Program-made: the position numbers and the translations under genes
Source of the DNA: Sporosarcina luteola
GTDB lineage: Bacteria; Bacillota; Bacilli; Bacillales_A; Planococcaceae
NCBI RefSeq assembly: GCF_007991495.1
Contig: NZ_BJYL01000008.1
Span: forward strand, 40,338 to 104,337
Length of the DNA: 64,000 nucleotides
Reading direction: 5' to 3'
The notes under the pieces: model-generated
The model's database searches: none
What the model was told of the DNA's origin: nothing
What the model saw: the letters and a program-made list of their open reading frames with translations, nothing else
Shown: piece after piece, positions 60,504-64,000 of the stretch
Position numbering within the stretch: position 1 is the first letter of the stretch
Layout of the letters: every line of letters starts with the position of its first letter

Positions 60504-62129
60504 ATGGGATATGCGATTAGCTTGAAAAGAAATCCATCGAGCAATATGGGATTGCTTATATTTTATCGATACGTTTCATTAGCTCTGTCCTCAATTTTCT
60601 TTTTAATGGATCCGCAATCAGTACTCGGTTTTAAAATGGGGGTAATTGCCTCTTTATGCATTGCGGCATGGATTATTACAGATTTGCAAACTCGATATGC
60701 AGCAAATTCGTCAATCATGAAACTGACCGTCATTGCGGAAATGGTCGGAGTGACGTTGTTATTAATTCCTACGGGAGGGATTTCAAGCGCTTTCATTTGG
60801 TATGCACTAAATCCGGTATTAGTCGCTGCGATGTTTCTCTCTTCTTTATTCTGTTGGGGAATCCTAGCCTTTTTCCTCAGTAGTGCGACATTCATCGCTT
60901 ATTTAAACACGGGGAATTTAGCTCCGATTTTTGAAGGACAGTCATACTTCTATCTTGTCTGTTTATTGACCGTCATTTTGACTCGGCTTTTCACCGGACT
61001 TACAAGAGAACTGTTGCATGTCAATGAAAAACTGACAGAAACGAATGAGAAATATCAAGATACACTGGAACAGGTCATGTCGCTTTATCACTTAATGGAT
61101 AAATTTTCATCTGCAATGGACGTGCGGAAATTGATGAATGAAATCACCGCATCTATCGTAAAAAGTACGAAAAGCAAGAATGCATTCTTTTGGTTGACCG
61201 ATTTTAATCAGCAACACAGTCATTTTGCAATTGCAGATAATGATCATCATATCGAAAATAAGTTAAAGGAAAAGTGGCCAGAAATCCGTGGCAAGCGAGT
61301 GCCGTTTGTTATGGAACTGAATGGTGCATTTTTCGGAATGAAAGTCATTAAGACATCTTACAATATTTGTGTCGTAGGGGTGGAAATGGAGAATAACAAC
61401 GTTTATCCTGGCAACCAGCCATTTGAATTTCTATGTGAGTTGGCAGAAATCATGCTTGAAAAACTGCATATGGACGAAATGATGGACGAAATGATCGTTG
61501 TTGAAGAACAGAATCGGATTGCGAATGAGATCCATGACAGTGTATCGCAAAGATTGTTCGGGCTTGTCTGTTCATTGCATAGTTTGAAAGTGAAAGGCGG
61601 ATCGATGTCGAGCAGAGAGTTGGAAGAAGAATACGAATTCCTTTCCAAAACAGCGAATTCGACAATTAAAGAGCTACGGTCAGTCGTCTACCGGCTTAGT
61701 TCTGTTAAAAAAGGCGAGACGCCTTTTTTAGTATGCTTACAGAAATACCTTGAAGAGTTCGCTAGACTGAATGATATCCGGATTGATTACCAAATGACAG
61801 GGGAAGAGGGGTTCATTTCCGAAAAAGTGAAGCAGACATTATACCGGATTATTTCGGAAGCATGCGGCAACTCAGTCCGACATGGTAAATGCAAGCAGAT
61901 TGAGTTGAAATTAACCATAACAGAACGAAAAGCGGAACTGTCGATTTATGATGATGGAATCGGTTTTAATCCGCGGCAATTGACTGAAAAGAAGACACCT
62001 GGCATTGGACTTTATAATATGCATGCAATGGTCAACTCTTTTGCTGGTACCATTTCTATAGACGGCCAACAAGGTGTAGGTACTGACATCCACATTGAAA
62101 TACCAAGCGCTGTCATACCAATTTTTTAA
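60504..62129 (+). CDS. Orphan NarL-class sensor histidine kinase
   Basis: A 541-residue kinase: about six membrane helices (to about residue 180), a coiled linker, a GAF-like cytoplasmic domain (about 205-325), HisKA_3 with H344 in ANEIHDSVSQ and HATPase_c (about 440-535) with GIGLYNMHAM. Similar in plan to LiaS/DegS kinases. The ATG at 60504 has AGGGG at 8 bases; GTG 60495 and 60483 are less good. No response regulator lies within 5 kb, so it is an orphan that must signal to a NarL-type regulator elsewhere (the one at 4713 already has a coupled partner). Confidence 0.87.
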   Translation: MGYAISLKRNPSSNMGLLIFYRYVSLALSSIFFLMDPQSVLGFKMGVIASLCIAAWIITDLQTRYAANSSIMKLTVIAEMVGVTLLLIPTGGISSAFIWYALNPVLVAAMFLSSLFCWGILAFFLSSATFIAYLNTGNLAPIFEGQSYFYLVCLLTVILTRLFTGLTRELLHVNEKLTETNEKYQDTLEQVMSLYHLMDKFSSAMDVRKLMNEITASIVKSTKSKNAFFWLTDFNQQHSHFAIADNDHHIENKLKEKWPEIRGKRVPFVMELNGAFFGMKVIKTSYNICVVGVEMENNNVYPGNQPFEFLCELAEIMLEKLHMDEMMDEMIVVEEQNRIANEIHDSVSQRLFGLVCSLHSLKVKGGSMSSRELEEEYEFLSKTANSTIKELRSVVYRLSSVKKGETPFLVCLQKYLEEFARLNDIRIDYQMTGEEGFISEKVKQTLYRIISEACGNSVRHGKCKQIELKLTITERKAELSIYDDGIGFNPRQLTEKKTPGIGLYNMHAMVNSFAGTISIDGQQGVGTDIHIEIPSAVIPIF

Positions 62130-62156
62130 GAGGTTGAAATTGTATGGTGAATTGAG

Positions 62157-62196
62157 AAAAAAGCTTCCCGGGAAATTATATTAGGGAAGCTTTTTT
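62157..62196. terminator. Terminator after the orphan kinase
   Basis: AAAAAAGCTTCCC and GGGAAGCTTTTTT arms. Confidence 0.9.
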
Positions 62197-62287
62197 GTAT
62201 GAAATCACAAGGTCCGTTCTTTCGTGTTCGGGGTCCATTTTTTGCACAAGGGTCCATTCTTTCCAGTCGAGTTCGCGGTTTGCTCAA

Positions 62288-62512
62288 TCATTGATCGGCT
62301 TTTTTCTCTTCCCGATGATATTCCGAAATTTGAACAACGCGGACTTTGCCGGTATGAAGTTCATGGTAAATGCCCCTGCTGTCGCGGAAGGATATGTATT
62401 GATCCCGCTCATTTCGGACAAGTTGTTCGGCGCTCTCCAAGGATTCAGTGAAAATAAAGCGGCGGATGTAATGCTCTTCATCAAAAAAATAAGTGATTTT
62501 GAATTCCTGCAT
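62288..62512 (-). CDS. Small hypothetical protein
   Basis: A 74-residue soluble protein starting MQEFKITYFFDEEHYIRRFIF, with a beta-rich pattern and a basic/acidic end (REEKKADQ). AGGAGG lies 7 bases before ATG 62512; an in-frame start at 62554 has no ribosome site. No domain is recognised with confidence. Single gene. Confidence 0.6.
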   Translation of the reverse strand: MQEFKITYFFDEEHYIRRFIFTESLESAEQLVRNERDQYISFRDSRGIYHELHTGKVRVVQISEYHREEKKADQ

Positions 62513-62736
62513 CGGCGGTCCTCCTAGACTGTCATTAATGTAGTCGACCTTCATGTATCTTTCCCTCTTTGAACGAGTTCAATTCCCCGGGCAATGCAGT
62601 GCTATTGTTTTTTAAAAAAGACCGTTCCTGTGGTATTTAGAATAGTGTGACATATCAAGAAAAGGCTTCAGGAGTGATGGCCGAACTAACGCTAGCTTTT
62701 CCACCTTTTCAGATAAAGAGATGACCGACCCTTATA

Positions 62737-63762
62737 TCATTTTTCACACGCATACCCATCTTTATCCCGATCCATTTTTGATTGGTATGCAGCATGGCCT
62801 TCCGGAACGCCGTTCGGATATTTCTTGCGGAGCTCCGTACAGTTTTTGAACCATTCCTGTCCGTCCGCAACATTTACGCTTGGCGTCGACGGAGTTGTCG
62901 GGCTTTTCGCTGTTGAACTACTTGGCTTTGTCACAGGTACTACATCGCTGTTAAATCCAGAATCGGTCGCATAGTTTTCAACCGACCAGATACCGAGTCC
63001 TTTTTTCTTCGCTCCCGCTTGGACTTCCTCGAAAGGCGTCAAATGACGAGTGTTTGGCGGATATACGTAAGCGACCCGTGCCAATCCTTCCGCTAATAAA
63101 GTTTCTTGAACACTTTTCCCGTCGACATAAACGTAGGCAAGCAATCGATCGTATTTATCGATTCTCTCTCCGATATCGAATTCGAGTGTAAGTGCACCGC
63201 TATTGACCAATTGCCGATTGCGCTCCTTCGCCTCTTCTCCAAATGGCTGCTTGCCAAGGCGCGGATGGCTCGTCTCAGGCGTGTCGATCAATAAATAGCG
63301 GACATTGATTTCCTGGCCGTTGTACAAAACTTTAATTGTATCGCCGTCGATCGTCTTCACCAATTTAACGGGGACTTGCGCCGTCGTACCGGATGTCTCA
63401 GTCTTTTTCGCCGAAGCTGGTTTTCCAGTGGAAGCGGAATTCTTTTCTACGGCAGTAGCGCTATTACTCGAAGTTTCCGTTTCAGTCTTTTTATTTTCCT
63501 TCTTTGAACTGTCTTCCGCTGGTGCTTTCTCTTCTAGCTTTTCTATCTCGACTGTTTCAACGTGCTCTTCCGTTGCTTTATCAGTTGACTCGTTTTCGTC
63601 AAATGAACCGGCACAACCCGAGAGTACAACCACTAAGCCTGTAATTAGCAGAGGTGATGCCATTTTTGACGTCCGTTTTACTTCTTTTTGCTTTATTTTA
63701 TTCATTCCACAATATAACAATCCAATGAACAACAGCCCAATAATAATCAATATGACCTTCAA
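62737..63762 (-). CDS. Secreted/cell-bound thermonuclease with Excalibur domain
   Basis: A 341-residue exported nuclease. An N-terminal membrane helix (about 2-20) is followed by a second hydrophobic stretch with lipobox LSGC (Cys about 51), an acidic/Ser/Thr linker, a staphylococcal-nuclease domain (about 130-265) with catalytic Asp/Arg/Glu regions DGDT, VRYLLIDTPET and DKYDRLLAY, a Ser/Pro/Thr linker, and a C-terminal Excalibur calcium motif DRDKDGYACE. It degrades DNA/RNA outside the cell with Ca2+, like B. subtilis YncB/YhcR relatives. TTG 63762 has GGAGG at 9 bases; if the lipobox is used, the ATG at 63705 may be the real start. Confidence 0.87.
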   Translation of the reverse strand: MKVILIIIGLLFIGLLYCGMNKIKQKEVKRTSKMASPLLITGLVVVLSGCAGSFDENESTDKATEEHVETVEIEKLEEKAPAEDSSKKENKKTETETSSNSATAVEKNSASTGKPASAKKTETSGTTAQVPVKLVKTIDGDTIKVLYNGQEINVRYLLIDTPETSHPRLGKQPFGEEAKERNRQLVNSGALTLEFDIGERIDKYDRLLAYVYVDGKSVQETLLAEGLARVAYVYPPNTRHLTPFEEVQAGAKKKGLGIWSVENYATDSGFNSDVVPVTKPSSSTAKSPTTPSTPSVNVADGQEWFKNCTELRKKYPNGVPEGHAAYQSKMDRDKDGYACEK

Positions 63763-63783
63763 ATTTCCAATCCTCCATAACAT

Positions 63784-64000
63784 TTTTTTAAAGTTTGACT
63801 AAGGGGTATTCCCTTGTAACAGAACTCTATTATTATAGCAGGAAAGTTTGTAGTCGACGAGGGAATGAAGAAAATGAATAAGGAATGCTCTCTTTATGAG
63901 TGAGACTTACGATTTAAGAGGACTTCTATTGAATTAACAAAAGATTTCTCAATCTAGATTGCTGGGTTCTCATTCTGCAGATAGAGTTCTCGTTTATTCC
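63784..64000. other. Gene-free end of window
   Basis: No supported gene. The stretch is AT-rich and may hold the promoter of the nuclease gene (minus strand) or the 3' flank of a gene beyond the window; I see no clear signal. Confidence 0.5.

Noticed and set aside
63867..63905. 12-codon frame after GAGGG near the window end
   Set aside because: Too short, no conserved feature; likely chance.

Overview
The window looks like chromosomal DNA of a spore-forming, S-layer-bearing member of the Bacillales, most likely Planococcaceae (Sporosarcina-like). The grounds are moderate GC, strong AGGAGG-type ribosome binding sites, frequent TTG/GTG starts, SLH-anchored surface proteins, an OpuA/GbsR osmoprotectant locus, a ComK-like protein, YtaF and YoxD homologues, and an intergenic repeat common in Bacillaceae/Planococcaceae. 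The species assignment is inference. No rRNA, tRNA, CRISPR array, prophage or intact insertion sequence was seen.

Layout. 1-7.6 kb: the 3' part of a peptide-binding protein that ends early, aspartate ammonia-lyase (aspA), a chemoreceptor, a NarL-type regulator/kinase pair and a DoxX protein. 7.6-18 kb: cell-surface and secreted proteins (SLH/S-layer-type protein, copper-amine-oxidase-stalk protein, M14 carboxypeptidase), an EAL-HDOD protein, and a block of six 52-bp tandem repeats. 18-24 kb: a complete peptide ABC transporter whose binding protein is divergent from the permease/ATPase operon. 24-30 kb: a signalling block with a PAS-GGDEF protein, a 1018-residue hybrid kinase carrying two different kinase modules, and a convergent REC-SARP regulator. 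30.3-36.2 kb: a haem-uptake operon with three NEAT proteins (one SLH-anchored, two membrane-anchored, no sortase motif) feeding an IsdE/IsdF/ATPase importer, with a Fur-box-like site upstream. 36-42.8 kb: an array of eight 21-bp-phased repeats, a chemoreceptor, two SDR oxidoreductases and a transglutaminase-like secreted protein.

42.9-44.4 kb holds the most interesting locus: a 431-residue HTH-TPR regulator of the RRNPP quorum-sensing type whose stop codon overlaps (TAATG) the start of a 43-codon exported peptide gene missing from ordinary ORF lists because of its size. This has the form of a regulator/signal-peptide pair (NprR-NprX, PlcR-PapR, AimR-AimP) with a peptide I do not recognise. 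44.6-51 kb: small proteins, an MntP/YtaF-type membrane protein, and a tctC-tctB-tctA-asparaginase operon with a convergent LysR regulator. The asparaginase has Asn where the family's catalytic Asp is expected. 51.1-51.5 kb: an internally deleted IS1182-type element next to a structured intergenic repeat. 51.6-55.3 kb: gbsR-like regulator and opuAA-AB-AC. 55.4-64 kb: a ComK-like protein, a MerR-controlled acyl-CoA synthetase/dehydrogenase operon with a classic 19-bp-spacer MerR promoter, an orphan NarL-type sensor kinase and a secreted thermonuclease.

A palindrome beginning GGTGCCTGCCACC recurs across the window: four intact copies (915, 39173, 40473, 45471), one degenerate double copy (30130) and several half copies. 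Sequence changes in one arm are matched in the other, so the folded form appears to be maintained. Together the genes describe a soil/environmental Gram-positive invested in sensing, peptide/amino-acid use, haem-iron capture and osmoprotection.
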